64,000 nucleotides of DNA from DATARH01 sp963705325 (GTDB lineage Bacteria > Pseudomonadota > Alphaproteobacteria > ATCC43930 > CGMCC-115725): the NCBI GenBank assembly GCA_963705325.1, contig OY970069.1, forward strand, positions 4,092,001 through 4,156,000. The letters are read 5' to 3'. A program made the position numbers and the translations under genes. Every line of letters begins with the position of its first letter. Positions within the stretch are counted from its first letter, which is position 1. Positions 1-7,559 of the stretch are shown here, piece after piece. Below the pieces are notes generated by a model. The model saw only the letters and a program-made list of their open reading frames with translations, was not told the DNA's origin and did no database searches.

Positions 1-211
1 AGGCGGGAACGATCCCGACTTTGTAATCCGCGGGGATTTGGAGCAGCTTGCGCGAACGCTCGATGACCTCGACGCACTGTGCGAGCCCTACCGAGGAGCG
101 ATGCGAACGCCCGACTAAGGCACCGGACAACGCAGCCGGCGTCCAGCCCGGCCGCTTGGCACAAGGCCCTGACGAAAAACACGGATTGACCGGGCGCCGG
201 GTCGGTTTCAT
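1..211 (-). CDS. serC: Phosphoserine aminotransferase, N-terminal part (cut by window edge)
   Basis: PLP-dependent transaminase of serine biosynthesis, converting 3-phosphohydroxypyruvate and glutamate to phosphoserine and 2-oxoglutarate. Seventy codons are visible, reading off the left edge. They include NPCFSSGPCAKRPGW near residue 9, GRSHRSS near residue 34 and the end of the conserved IPADYKVGIVPA segment, which together are typical of alphaproteobacterial SerC. The ATG at 211 is preceded by an AGAAGGGA-type ribosome binding site. The lysine-bearing half lies outside the window. It runs leftward in the same direction as the small gene at 401-610 but is separated from it by 189 bases. I found this by reading the reverse strand directly; the family assignment is firm, the gene is partial only because of the window edge. 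Confidence 0.86.
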   Translation of the reverse strand, partial: MKPTRRPVNPCFSSGPCAKRPGWTPAALSGALVGRSHRSSVGLAQCVEVIERSRKLLQIPADYKVGIVPA

Positions 212-239
212 CGCCCATCCCTTCTCGATTTCTAGCGTC

Positions 240-267
240 GCGCAGGACCAACGGTAGACCCATGCGC
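240..267 (-). promoter_or_regulatory. Possible structured leader of serC
   Basis: In the serC leader, about 30 to 55 bases before the start codon, GCGCA (263-267 read leftward) can pair with TGCGC (240-244), enclosing a small ACC/GGT hairpin. A conserved serC leader RNA motif is known in Alphaproteobacteria. I cannot show by eye that this is that motif, so the match rests only on position and a short stem. Confidence 0.28.
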
Positions 268-400
268 AGCGCAAAACCTATGTAGGGGTGACGCGCCGGT
301 CAATCAAACGCGCTATCTCGCGCCTGCGGCATCGCCGCGCGGCGCCTCGCCCGACGGCTGTAAGAGCCGCCGGCAAACTTCACAAAGAAGCTCGGCCCGC

Positions 401-610
401 TCAGAAAATCGCGAGGCCGACCACCCGATTGTTCCAGGTCTTGCGAACCTGATCCTCGACGCAAAGACCGCTCTCGGTCATTGCCTCGTGGACGCGTCTG
501 TCAACGTGCGGCTCTGCGGGGGCCAGTGAGCGTACGATGTGATCGATGGTGGCTTCTTCACCGATACGCCATTTCCGAAAATGCGCCTCGACGTCGCGCT
601 TCACGGTCAT
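401..610 (-). CDS. Small conserved-looking protein of unknown function
   Basis: A 69-residue soluble protein with no signal peptide or membrane segment. It is basic at the N-terminus (MTVKRDVEAHFRKWRIGEE) and has two short helical-looking segments. I do not recognise a family. Reality is supported by a very strong Shine-Dalgarno (GGAGGGAGGT four bases before the ATG at 610), by ordinary codon use and by its position just inside a divergent intergenic region. It reads leftward toward serC. The function cannot be inferred; the residues around 10-30 could form a small helix-turn-helix (EEATIDHIVRSL), but this is only an impression. Confidence 0.55.
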   Translation of the reverse strand: MTVKRDVEAHFRKWRIGEEATIDHIVRSLAPAEPHVDRRVHEAMTESGLCVEDQVRKTWNNRVVGLAIF

Positions 611-639
611 GGTTACCTCCCTCCGATGGGGCGCTTGGG

Positions 640-893
640 GGTTCGCCCCGTCCGATGGAAGGCTTCATAATTCTTGTTTCGCGACTCGGCAACCGTTTTG
701 CTAATAACTCGCGCAAAAAAGTGTCCGTTTGCCTAAATTATGATCAGGTTACAATCCATTTACAAAGTTCACTGTCAGAAACCGAACACAAATCGTGGGA
801 AGATAGACTGTTCGCTCACAATTTCATCCACAGTAAGAACAACAGTCATCCACAACGGCGAAAAACCAGTTGTTCGATAGATTTCTTACAATC
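640..893. other. AT-rich intergenic island with two DnaA-box-like nonamers
   Basis: Between the divergent small gene and the GNAT gene lies a stretch that is clearly AT-richer than the rest of this GC-rich window. It carries runs such as CAAAAAAGT and AAATTATGATC. Two identical nonamers TCATCCACA occur at 824-832 and 846-854, in direct orientation 22 bp apart (two helical turns). Each differs by one base from the DnaA box TTATCCACA. It must contain the promoters of both flanking genes. No convincing ORF lies inside. Confidence 0.5.
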
Positions 894-1385
894 ATGAGCT
901 TAATCATGCCTCGCCCGATGACTGCCACGATTGTGCCGATAACCGCCGCCGACCTCGGCGCAGCCGGCGAGTTGCTACGTCTAACGCTAGCAGAAAGCTG
1001 CGTCGAGCCAAATGTCGTTACCGAACATTATGTTGCCGGCTGGGTCGGCAACGGCGCGCCTGTGTTCGGCGCACGAATTGGTGGGCGGCTGGTTGGCTAT
1101 GCGATGCTCGAACGCGGTACCCAACCCGAACCATTTGGGATAGTGGCGTTGAGCGTACTGCGGCGTTACCGCCGCAAGGGGCTGGGCAAGCGATTGATGC
1201 GCGCCCTGCTCGACGAGATGCGCTGGGAGGGTCAAGTCGACGAGGTCTGGCTGTCGGTTGCACCGGATAACTTGCCGGCGCGGGCATTATACGAAAAGCT
1301 CGGCTTTGTTGAGCGCGCGGCCGCGCCGCTGACAATGTTCGTGCCCGCGACCTATTTGACGATGCTCTGGAGACCCGATCGCTAG
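894..1385 (+). CDS. GNAT family N-acetyltransferase
   Basis: Acyl-CoA-dependent N-acetyltransferase of the GNAT fold, substrate unknown. The acetyl-CoA binding motif A is clear: VLRRYRRKGLGKRLMRALLDEM (R-x-x-G-x-G/A), followed by motif B in WLSVAPDNLPARALYEKLGFVE, where the ALYEKLGF helix is typical. About 163 residues, a normal length for a single-domain GNAT. The start is uncertain: in-frame Met codons occur at 870, 894, 906 and 918 and none has a strong ribosome binding site. Starts at 906 or 918 would remove a hydrophobic tail that looks non-conserved. It stands alone after the AT-rich island and 19 bases before the monooxygenase gene, so the two may be cotranscribed. Confidence 0.75.
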   Translation: MSLIMPRPMTATIVPITAADLGAAGELLRLTLAESCVEPNVVTEHYVAGWVGNGAPVFGARIGGRLVGYAMLERGTQPEPFGIVALSVLRRYRRKGLGKRLMRALLDEMRWEGQVDEVWLSVAPDNLPARALYEKLGFVERAAAPLTMFVPATYLTMLWRPDR

Positions 1386-1404
1386 CCCATCCCGGAGGTG
1401 CCCC

Positions 1405-2490
1405 ATGCAATACGGCTTGTTCACGATGCCCTCGCATCCGCCAGAGCGCAGCCTTTATGACGGCCACCGCTGGGATTTGCAGACGCTGCGCTGGGCCGAC
1501 GAGCTCGGTTTTGCCGAAGCTTGGATCGGCGAGCACCACACCGCACCGTGGGAGCCGCATCCGTCGCCCGATTTGCTGATCGCGCAGGCGCTGATGGAAA
1601 CGAGCCGCATCCGGCTCGCCCCTGGCGGGTTCCTGCTGCCTTATCATCATCCGGCCGAACTCGCCAACCGGGTGGCGATGCTCGATCATATGGCGCAAGG
1701 CCGGCTGAATTTCGGCGTCGCCGCCAGTGGTCTGCCGAGCGACTGGGCGATGTTCCACGTCGACGGCAATTCGGGCCAGCACCGTGAGATGACCCGCGAG
1801 GCGCTCGACATCATCCTCAAGCTGTGGACCTCAGACGAGCCGTTCGACTATGCCGGTAAATACTGGCAGGTATCGCTGATCGAGCCGCAACTGCGCACGC
1901 TGCGCGCGCATATCAAGCCATTCCAGAAGCCCTATCCGCCGATCGGCGTCGCGGGGGTCAGCGCCGGTTCGGAAACGTTGAAACTTGCCGGCGAGCACGG
2001 CTTCCTGCCGATGAGCCTCAACCTCAACCCGGCCTATGTCGCCAGCCATTGGTCATCGGTCGAGGAAGGCGCCCGGCGCAGCGGCAGGACTCCGCGCCGC
2101 TCCGATTGGCGGCTGGTGCGCGAGATCTTCGTCGCCGACACCGACGAAGCCGCGTGGCGGCTATCGGTCGGCGGCCAGATGGGCCGGATGATGCGGGAGT
2201 ACTTCCTGCCGCTCCTCACCGATGTCGGCGTCATCCAATTCCTCAAACACGACGAAAGCGTCGCCGACAGCGACGTCACCCCGGAATACTGCGCCACTCA
2301 CAATTGGTTGATCGGCTCCCCCAGTACAGTGGTCGAGAAGATCGAGCGCATGTACGAGGAAGTCGGGGGTTTCGGCTCGCTGCTGCTGTTCTGCTTCGAC
2401 TACAGCGAGAACCCTGAGGCCTGGCGCGATTCGATGCGCCTGCTCGCGCAGGAGGTGATGCCGAACCTCGCGCACCTCACCGGGATGTAG
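1405..2490 (+). CDS. LLM-class flavin-dependent oxidoreductase
   Basis: Luciferase-like monooxygenase, a TIM-barrel enzyme that uses reduced FMN to oxygenate small organic substrates. The N-terminus (MQYGLFTMPSHPP), the WIGEHH motif near residue 41, the RIRLAPGGFLLPYHHP strand and GRLNFGVAAS are characteristic of the limonene-monooxygenase/alkanal-monooxygenase branch. At 361 residues it has the normal length. A CCGGAGGTG ribosome binding site precedes the ATG by four to five bases. There is no reductase partner beside it, so reduced flavin must come from elsewhere. The substrate cannot be predicted. The next 285 bases (2491-2775) contain no gene I can support and probably hold the promoter of the following operon. 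Confidence 0.88.
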   Translation: MQYGLFTMPSHPPERSLYDGHRWDLQTLRWADELGFAEAWIGEHHTAPWEPHPSPDLLIAQALMETSRIRLAPGGFLLPYHHPAELANRVAMLDHMAQGRLNFGVAASGLPSDWAMFHVDGNSGQHREMTREALDIILKLWTSDEPFDYAGKYWQVSLIEPQLRTLRAHIKPFQKPYPPIGVAGVSAGSETLKLAGEHGFLPMSLNLNPAYVASHWSSVEEGARRSGRTPRRSDWRLVREIFVADTDEAAWRLSVGGQMGRMMREYFLPLLTDVGVIQFLKHDESVADSDVTPEYCATHNWLIGSPSTVVEKIERMYEEVGGFGSLLLFCFDYSENPEAWRDSMRLLAQEVMPNLAHLTGM

Positions 2491-2775
2491 GCAGCTTTTG
2501 GGCCGGGTTGCGCTGGCCCAGGCCTCGTTCCTATATAGAGAATGCGCCGCTGCCATGCCCCTCTGGACGTTGTGGGGCTGTGCCGGCTTGCGGCAGATTT
2601 TGCGCGCTGAACGCGGGCGGACGGTTGTTAGCAAAAGGGAGGATGACGGTCGTGGCCGGTAGGGGTATAAGCGCCCGCTGCGCCGTTGTGCCGCATCCCC
2701 AGCGCATAACGGCGGGCGCGCGGTCGCGCCGATCGTTGACCCGGGCTGGCGGGGGCTTGGCCTGGCGGGAGAAAG

Positions 2776-4563
2776 TTGTTGCAGCCCACCGACATCACCG
2801 ATCCGAACTATTTCCACAAGGTAGTCGATTGCCAGTGGGCCTGTCCGGCACACACGCCGGTGCCCGAATACATTCGGCTGATCGCCGCTCGCCGCTATAC
2901 CGAGGCGTGGGCGATCAACTGGGAGTCGAATGTCTTTCCCGGCATCCTCGGACGCACGTGCGATAGGCCGTGCGAGCCGGCCTGCCGCCGCGGCCGCATT
3001 GAAGAGGAGCCGGTGGCGATCTGCCGACTTAAGCGTGTCGCCGCCGACAACAAGGGCGACATTAGTGCCTATATGCCGAAGATCGCCGCGAAGAACGGCA
3101 AACGCATCGCGCTCATCGGCGGCGGCCCGGCCTCGCTGACCGTCGCCCGCGACCTTGCGCCGCTCGGCTATGAATGCGTCATGTTCGACGGCGATACCAA
3201 GGGCGGCGGCATGATGCGCACTCAGATCCCGCGCTTCCGCCTGCCTCTGTCGGTGACCGACGAAGAGGTCGACCAGATCCTCGATCTCGGCGTCGAGACC
3301 CGCTTCGGCACTTATATATCGAGCCTTAAGGCGATGCTCGCCGAGGGCTGGGACGCGATCTTCGTTGGCTCCGGCGCGCCGCGCGGCCGCGAGCTAGACA
3401 TTCCGGGCCGTAAAGAGGCCGCAACGCACATCCATATCGGCATCGACTGGCTGTCCTCGGTCTCATTTGGACACATCGACAAGATCGGCAAGCGGGTGAT
3501 CGTGCTTGGTGGCGGCAACACGGCGATGGATTGCTGCCGCTCCTCGCGCCGTTTGGGCGGCGAGGAGGTCACCGTCGTCGTGCGTAGCGGCTTCGAGGAG
3601 ATGAAGGCATCGCCCTGGGAGAAGGAAGACGCCCAGCACGAAGGCATCCCGATCCTCAATTTCCTCGTCCCGGTGGAGTTCACCCATGAGGGCGGCAAGC
3701 TGACCGGCGTCGTCTTCGAGAAGGTCAAGGCCGAGTATGACGACAAGGGCCGGCGCAATTTGGTTCCGTCCGGCGAACCCAACATGCACATTCCTTGCGA
3801 TGACGTGCTGGTCGCGATCGGTCAGGAAAACGCCTTCCCGTGGATCGAGCGCGACATCGGCATGGAGTTCGACCGCTGGGATATGCCGAAGGTCGATCCC
3901 AAGACCATGCAATCGACAATCCCCAACGTTTTTTTTGGCGGCGACGCGGCGTTCGGCCCGAAGAACATCATCTGGGCGGTCGCGCATGGCCACGACGCGG
4001 CGATCTCGATCGACAAGTTCTGTCACGGCGAGGATGTGGGCGATCGGCCGCCGGCGGGAGTCACGCTGGTCAGCCAAAAGATGGGCATCCACGAGTGGAG
4101 CTACGACAATGATATCTCGAACGACCTGCGCTACAAGGTGCCGCTTCGCGACACGGCGGTCGCGCTCAAGGACATCAGGGTCGAGGTCGAGCTCGGCTAC
4201 GACGAAAAGCTCGGCTATCTCGAAGCCGAGCGCTGCCTGAATTGCGATATTGAGACGGTCTTCACCGGGCCGCTCTGCATCGAGTGCGACGCCTGCGTCG
4301 ACATCTGCCCGGTCGACTGCATCACCTTCACCGAAAACGGCGAAGAAGCCGAGCTGCGCACGCGGCTTAGCGCTCCAGCAACTAATTTGACGCAGGATCT
4401 CTATATCGGCAATTCGCTGAAAACCGGTCGGATCATGGTCAAGGACGAAGACGTCTGCCTGCATTGCGGGTTGTGCGCCGAGCGCTGCCCGACCGGCGCG
4501 TGGGACATGCGCAAATTCCTCATCGACATCACACAGGCTGGGCCCCAATGCCGAAGCCGATAG
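2776..4563 (+). CDS. NAD(P)-binding FAD oxidoreductase with ferredoxin-type Fe-S domains (partner of the 2-oxoacid oxidoreductase)
   Basis: A GltD/dihydropyrimidine-dehydrogenase-like flavoprotein. Order of domains: an N-terminal Fe-S helical domain with Cys19, Cys23, Cys62, Cys66 and Cys70; an FAD-binding Rossmann fold (IALIGGGPAS, 111-120); an NAD(P)-binding fold (VIVLGGGNTAMD, 241-252); FFGGDAAFGP near 386; and a C-terminal two-cluster ferredoxin region. The last has C487/C490, CIECDACVDIC at 501-511 and CLHCGLCAERC at 561-571. It probably moves electrons between NAD(P)H and the ferredoxin or Fe-S centre used by the two following subunits. There is no ATG near the conserved start. TTG at 2776 (or 2779) follows a GGGAGAAAG ribosome binding site. 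Its 3' end overlaps the next gene by 16 bases, so the three genes form one operon. Confidence 0.85.
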   Translation: MLQPTDITDPNYFHKVVDCQWACPAHTPVPEYIRLIAARRYTEAWAINWESNVFPGILGRTCDRPCEPACRRGRIEEEPVAICRLKRVAADNKGDISAYMPKIAAKNGKRIALIGGGPASLTVARDLAPLGYECVMFDGDTKGGGMMRTQIPRFRLPLSVTDEEVDQILDLGVETRFGTYISSLKAMLAEGWDAIFVGSGAPRGRELDIPGRKEAATHIHIGIDWLSSVSFGHIDKIGKRVIVLGGGNTAMDCCRSSRRLGGEEVTVVVRSGFEEMKASPWEKEDAQHEGIPILNFLVPVEFTHEGGKLTGVVFEKVKAEYDDKGRRNLVPSGEPNMHIPCDDVLVAIGQENAFPWIERDIGMEFDRWDMPKVDPKTMQSTIPNVFFGGDAAFGPKNIIWAVAHGHDAAISIDKFCHGEDVGDRPPAGVTLVSQKMGIHEWSYDNDISNDLRYKVPLRDTAVALKDIRVEVELGYDEKLGYLEAERCLNCDIETVFTGPLCIECDACVDICPVDCITFTENGEEAELRTRLSAPATNLTQDLYIGNSLKTGRIMVKDEDVCLHCGLCAERCPTGAWDMRKFLIDITQAGPQCRSR

Positions 4564-6389
4564 AAGCGACGAACGACTTCGTCGTCAAATTCGCCAACGT
4601 CAACGGTTCGGGCTCGGCGAGTGCCAACGCGCTGTTCGCCAAGTCGGTGCTGCGCATGGGCGTTCCCGCCTCGTCGCGCAACATCTTCCCGTCGAACATC
4701 CAAGGTCTCCCGACCTGGTACGAGGTGCGGATCAGCGAGGCGGGCCATCTGGGGCGGCGCGGCGGTGTCGACATGATGGTGGCGATGAACCCGGAGACCT
4801 GGGACGAAGACATCGCCGAGATCGAGCCCGGCGGCTATCTGCTATACGATTGCACGCGCGATCTGCCGCAATCCAAGTTCCGCGACGACATCAACGTCAT
4901 CGGCGCACCGCTGACCGAGATCTGCAACCGCACCTACTCGGACATGCGCCAGCGGCAGCTGTTCAAGAACGTCATCTACCTCGGCGTGCTGTCTGCGCTT
5001 CTTGACATGGACGTCGCCGCGACCGAAACGCTAATTAACGAGCAATTCAAAGGCCGCGAGGCGCTGGTTAAGGCCAATCTCAACGCGCTGCATCTAGGCC
5101 GCGACTGGGCCCTCACCGAACTGAAATGTCCGCTCGGGATCAGGCTCAAGAAGACCGACAAGGTCGGCGACCGCATTTTCGTCACTGGCAACGATACCGC
5201 CGCCTTGGGCGCGGTTTATGGCGGCGCAACGGTGTGCGCCTGGTATCCCATTACGCCATCTTCGTCGCTCGCCGAGGCGTTCTCGGCGCATTGCCACCGC
5301 TATCGCCGCGAGGGCGACGACAAGAAGCACAAATACGCGATCGTCCAGGCCGAGGACGAATTGGCGTCGATCGGCATGGTCGTCGGCGCCGGCTGGAACG
5401 GCGCGCGCGCCTTCACCGCCACCTCGGGCCCCGGCATCTCGCTGATGCAAGAGTTCATCGGCCTCGCCTATTTCGCCGAAATCCCGGCGGTGATCTTCGA
5501 CATCCAGCGCGGCAGCCCGTCGACCGGCATGCCGACGCGCACGCAGCAGGCCGACATTCTGTCCTGCGCCTATGCTTCGCATGGTGATACGAAGCATGTG
5601 CTGATCTTTCCCAAGGATCCGCACGAGGCGTTTACCATGGCTGCCGACGCGCTCGATCTCGCCGACCGGTTGCAGACGCCGATATTCGTCATGCTCGACC
5701 TCGATATCGGCATGAATGATTGGCTGATCCCGCCTCTCGAATGGGACCCGGCGCGAACTTACGACCGCGGCAAGGTGATGACCTACGAGCAGCTGGAGGC
5801 AGGGGTCGAATTCGGCCGCTATCTCGACGTCGACGGCGACGGCATTCCCTACCGCACGCTGCCCGGCACGCACCCCAAACGCGGCGCGTTCTTTACCCGC
5901 GGCACCAGCAAGGACCGCTACGCGCGCTATAGCGAAGAGGGTCACGACTACGTCGACAACATGCAGCGCCTGCTACACAAGTTCGACACAGCCAAGCGGC
6001 TGGTACCGCAGCCCGAAAAACGGGCTGCTCGCGAGGCGACCAAGTTTGGCGTGCTCTATTTCGGTTCTACCACCGTGGCGATGGAGGAAGCCTTCGAGGC
6101 GCTCGAGGCACGCGGCGTCCATCTCGACGCGATGCGCTTGCGCGGCTTCCCATTCTCGGACGAGGTCGCGGATTTCATCGGCGACCACGAGCGCGTCTTT
6201 GTCGTCGAGCAGAACCGGGACGCGCAGATGCGCACACTCCTTACCACGGAACTCGAGATCGACCCGGCGAAGCTGGTGCCGATCCTCCATTACGACGGTA
6301 CGCCGATCACCGCACGGTTCATCGTCAAGGCGATCGCCGACATTATCGCCGTCGTCACCCTCGCTCCGCTCCGCAAGGCCCGCAGCTGA
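4548..6389 (+). CDS. 2-oxoacid:acceptor oxidoreductase, fused gamma-alpha subunit
   Basis: Large subunit of a TPP/Fe-S 2-oxoacid:ferredoxin oxidoreductase, which decarboxylates a 2-oxoacid to the acyl-CoA while reducing ferredoxin. The first 190 residues are the gamma domain (VNGSGSASANALFAKS at the start, GGVDMMVAMNPETW). From about 200 onward comes the pyrimidine-binding alpha domain (GNDTAALGAVYGGATVCAWYPITPSSS, then TSGPGISLMQEFIGLAYFAEIPAV). A transketolase-C-like domain closes the protein (REATKFGVLYFGSTT). At 613 residues it matches fused KorA-type proteins. ATG 4548 starts MPKPIEATNDF; a longer reading frame back to 4464 only overlaps the upstream gene. Whether the substrate is 2-oxoglutarate, pyruvate or another oxoacid cannot be told from the sequence. 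Confidence 0.9.
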   Translation: MPKPIEATNDFVVKFANVNGSGSASANALFAKSVLRMGVPASSRNIFPSNIQGLPTWYEVRISEAGHLGRRGGVDMMVAMNPETWDEDIAEIEPGGYLLYDCTRDLPQSKFRDDINVIGAPLTEICNRTYSDMRQRQLFKNVIYLGVLSALLDMDVAATETLINEQFKGREALVKANLNALHLGRDWALTELKCPLGIRLKKTDKVGDRIFVTGNDTAALGAVYGGATVCAWYPITPSSSLAEAFSAHCHRYRREGDDKKHKYAIVQAEDELASIGMVVGAGWNGARAFTATSGPGISLMQEFIGLAYFAEIPAVIFDIQRGSPSTGMPTRTQQADILSCAYASHGDTKHVLIFPKDPHEAFTMAADALDLADRLQTPIFVMLDLDIGMNDWLIPPLEWDPARTYDRGKVMTYEQLEAGVEFGRYLDVDGDGIPYRTLPGTHPKRGAFFTRGTSKDRYARYSEEGHDYVDNMQRLLHKFDTAKRLVPQPEKRAAREATKFGVLYFGSTTVAMEEAFEALEARGVHLDAMRLRGFPFSDEVADFIGDHERVFVVEQNRDAQMRTLLTTELEIDPAKLVPILHYDGTPITARFIVKAIADIIAVVTLAPLRKARS

Positions 6390-7444
6390 TGACATACATC
6401 ACCAAACCCAAGCTCCATCATCCGCAGCTTCCGACCAACGAGCTCGGCTATACCCACCGCGATTACGAGGGCTCTATCTCGACCCTCTGTGCCGGCTGCG
6501 GCCACGATTCGATCAGCGCAGCGATTATCCAGGCCTGCTTCGAATTGAGTCTGCCGCCACATCGGATCGCCAAATTGTCGGGGATTGGCTGTTCGTCGAA
6601 GACTCCGACCTATTTCCTCGGCAAGTCGCACGGCTTCAACAGCGTACATGGTCGGATGCCGTCGGTCCTGACCGGCGCCAACCTCGCCAATCGCGACCTG
6701 ATCTACCTCGGCGTTTCCGGCGACGGCGACAGCGCCTCAATCGGGCTCGGTCAGTTCGCCCACTGTCTGCGCCGCGGCGTCAACATGGTCTACATCGTCG
6801 AGAATAACGGCGTGTATGGCCTCACCAAGGGCCAGTTCTCGGCAACCGCCGACAAGGGCTCAAAGACGCGGCGAGGCCCGGTCAACACGAACTCGCCGAT
6901 CGACATGGTCGGCCTTGCGCTGCAGCTCGGCGCCAGCTATGTCGCGCGCAGCTTCTCCGGCGACAAGCACCAGCTGGTGCCGTTGATCAAAGGCGCGATC
7001 GAGCATGAAGGCGCCGCCTTTATTGACGTCGTTTCACCCTGCGTCGCGTTCAACAACAATCCGGAATCGACCAAGAGCTACGAATACGTCCGCGCGCATA
7101 ACGAAGCGGTCAATAGCCTCGACTTCATGGTCGGGCGCGAGGCCATCACCGCCGATTATGCGCCGGGGACAGTCGAGACCGTAATGCAGCACGATGGGTC
7201 GATCTTGAGGCTGCACAAGCTGGCGCCCGATTACGACCCCCACGACCGGGTCGAGGCGATGACCTATCTGCAGCAGCGACATGCAGCCGGCGAGGTGGTT
7301 ACGGGGCTGTTGTACGTGGAGCAGGATCACGGCGACTTGCATCAGTTCCTCGAAACCGTCGACGTGCCGCTCAACGAGCTCGGCGAAACCGAGCTCTGCC
7401 CCGGGACCGACATCCTGGCCCGCTACAACGCGGCACACCGCTAG
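6389..7444 (+). CDS. 2-oxoacid:acceptor oxidoreductase, beta subunit (TPP-binding)
   Basis: Catalytic beta subunit that binds thiamine diphosphate and, in this family, a [4Fe-4S] cluster. The TPP signature is complete: GDGDSASIGLGQFAH (111 on) and the distal NNGVYGLTKGQ (139 on). Candidate cluster ligands are Cys34 and Cys37 (LCAGCGHD), Cys68 (SGIGCSS) and the Cys in VSPCVAFNN near 215. The ATG overlaps the upstream TGA by one base, indicating coupled translation with the alpha subunit. At 351 residues it is at the long end of the usual range, with a C-terminal tail (EVVTGLLYVEQDHGDLHQF) like KorB-type subunits. It closes the three-gene operon; 115 bases without a gene follow. Confidence 0.9.
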   Translation: MTYITKPKLHHPQLPTNELGYTHRDYEGSISTLCAGCGHDSISAAIIQACFELSLPPHRIAKLSGIGCSSKTPTYFLGKSHGFNSVHGRMPSVLTGANLANRDLIYLGVSGDGDSASIGLGQFAHCLRRGVNMVYIVENNGVYGLTKGQFSATADKGSKTRRGPVNTNSPIDMVGLALQLGASYVARSFSGDKHQLVPLIKGAIEHEGAAFIDVVSPCVAFNNNPESTKSYEYVRAHNEAVNSLDFMVGREAITADYAPGTVETVMQHDGSILRLHKLAPDYDPHDRVEAMTYLQQRHAAGEVVTGLLYVEQDHGDLHQFLETVDVPLNELGETELCPGTDILARYNAAHR

Positions 7445-7559
7445 CGACTTTTCACCACGTCCACCCGCGCTCGCGCCGAGCTAGACATCGGCGGCGAGGG
7501 TATTCTACTTTTCGGTAAACTCGCCGGCGTCGGCGGGTGGCCGATAGAGCGGGGCGATC

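Noticed and set aside
640..893. Chromosomal origin of replication
   Set aside because: Only two box-like nonamers, no AT 13-mers, and none of the usual origin genes nearby; kept as an AT-rich island instead.
2508..2966. ORF between the monooxygenase and the flavoprotein genes
   Set aside because: Overlaps the start of the flavoprotein in another frame, and the Arg/Gly/Ala-rich sequence resembles no family.
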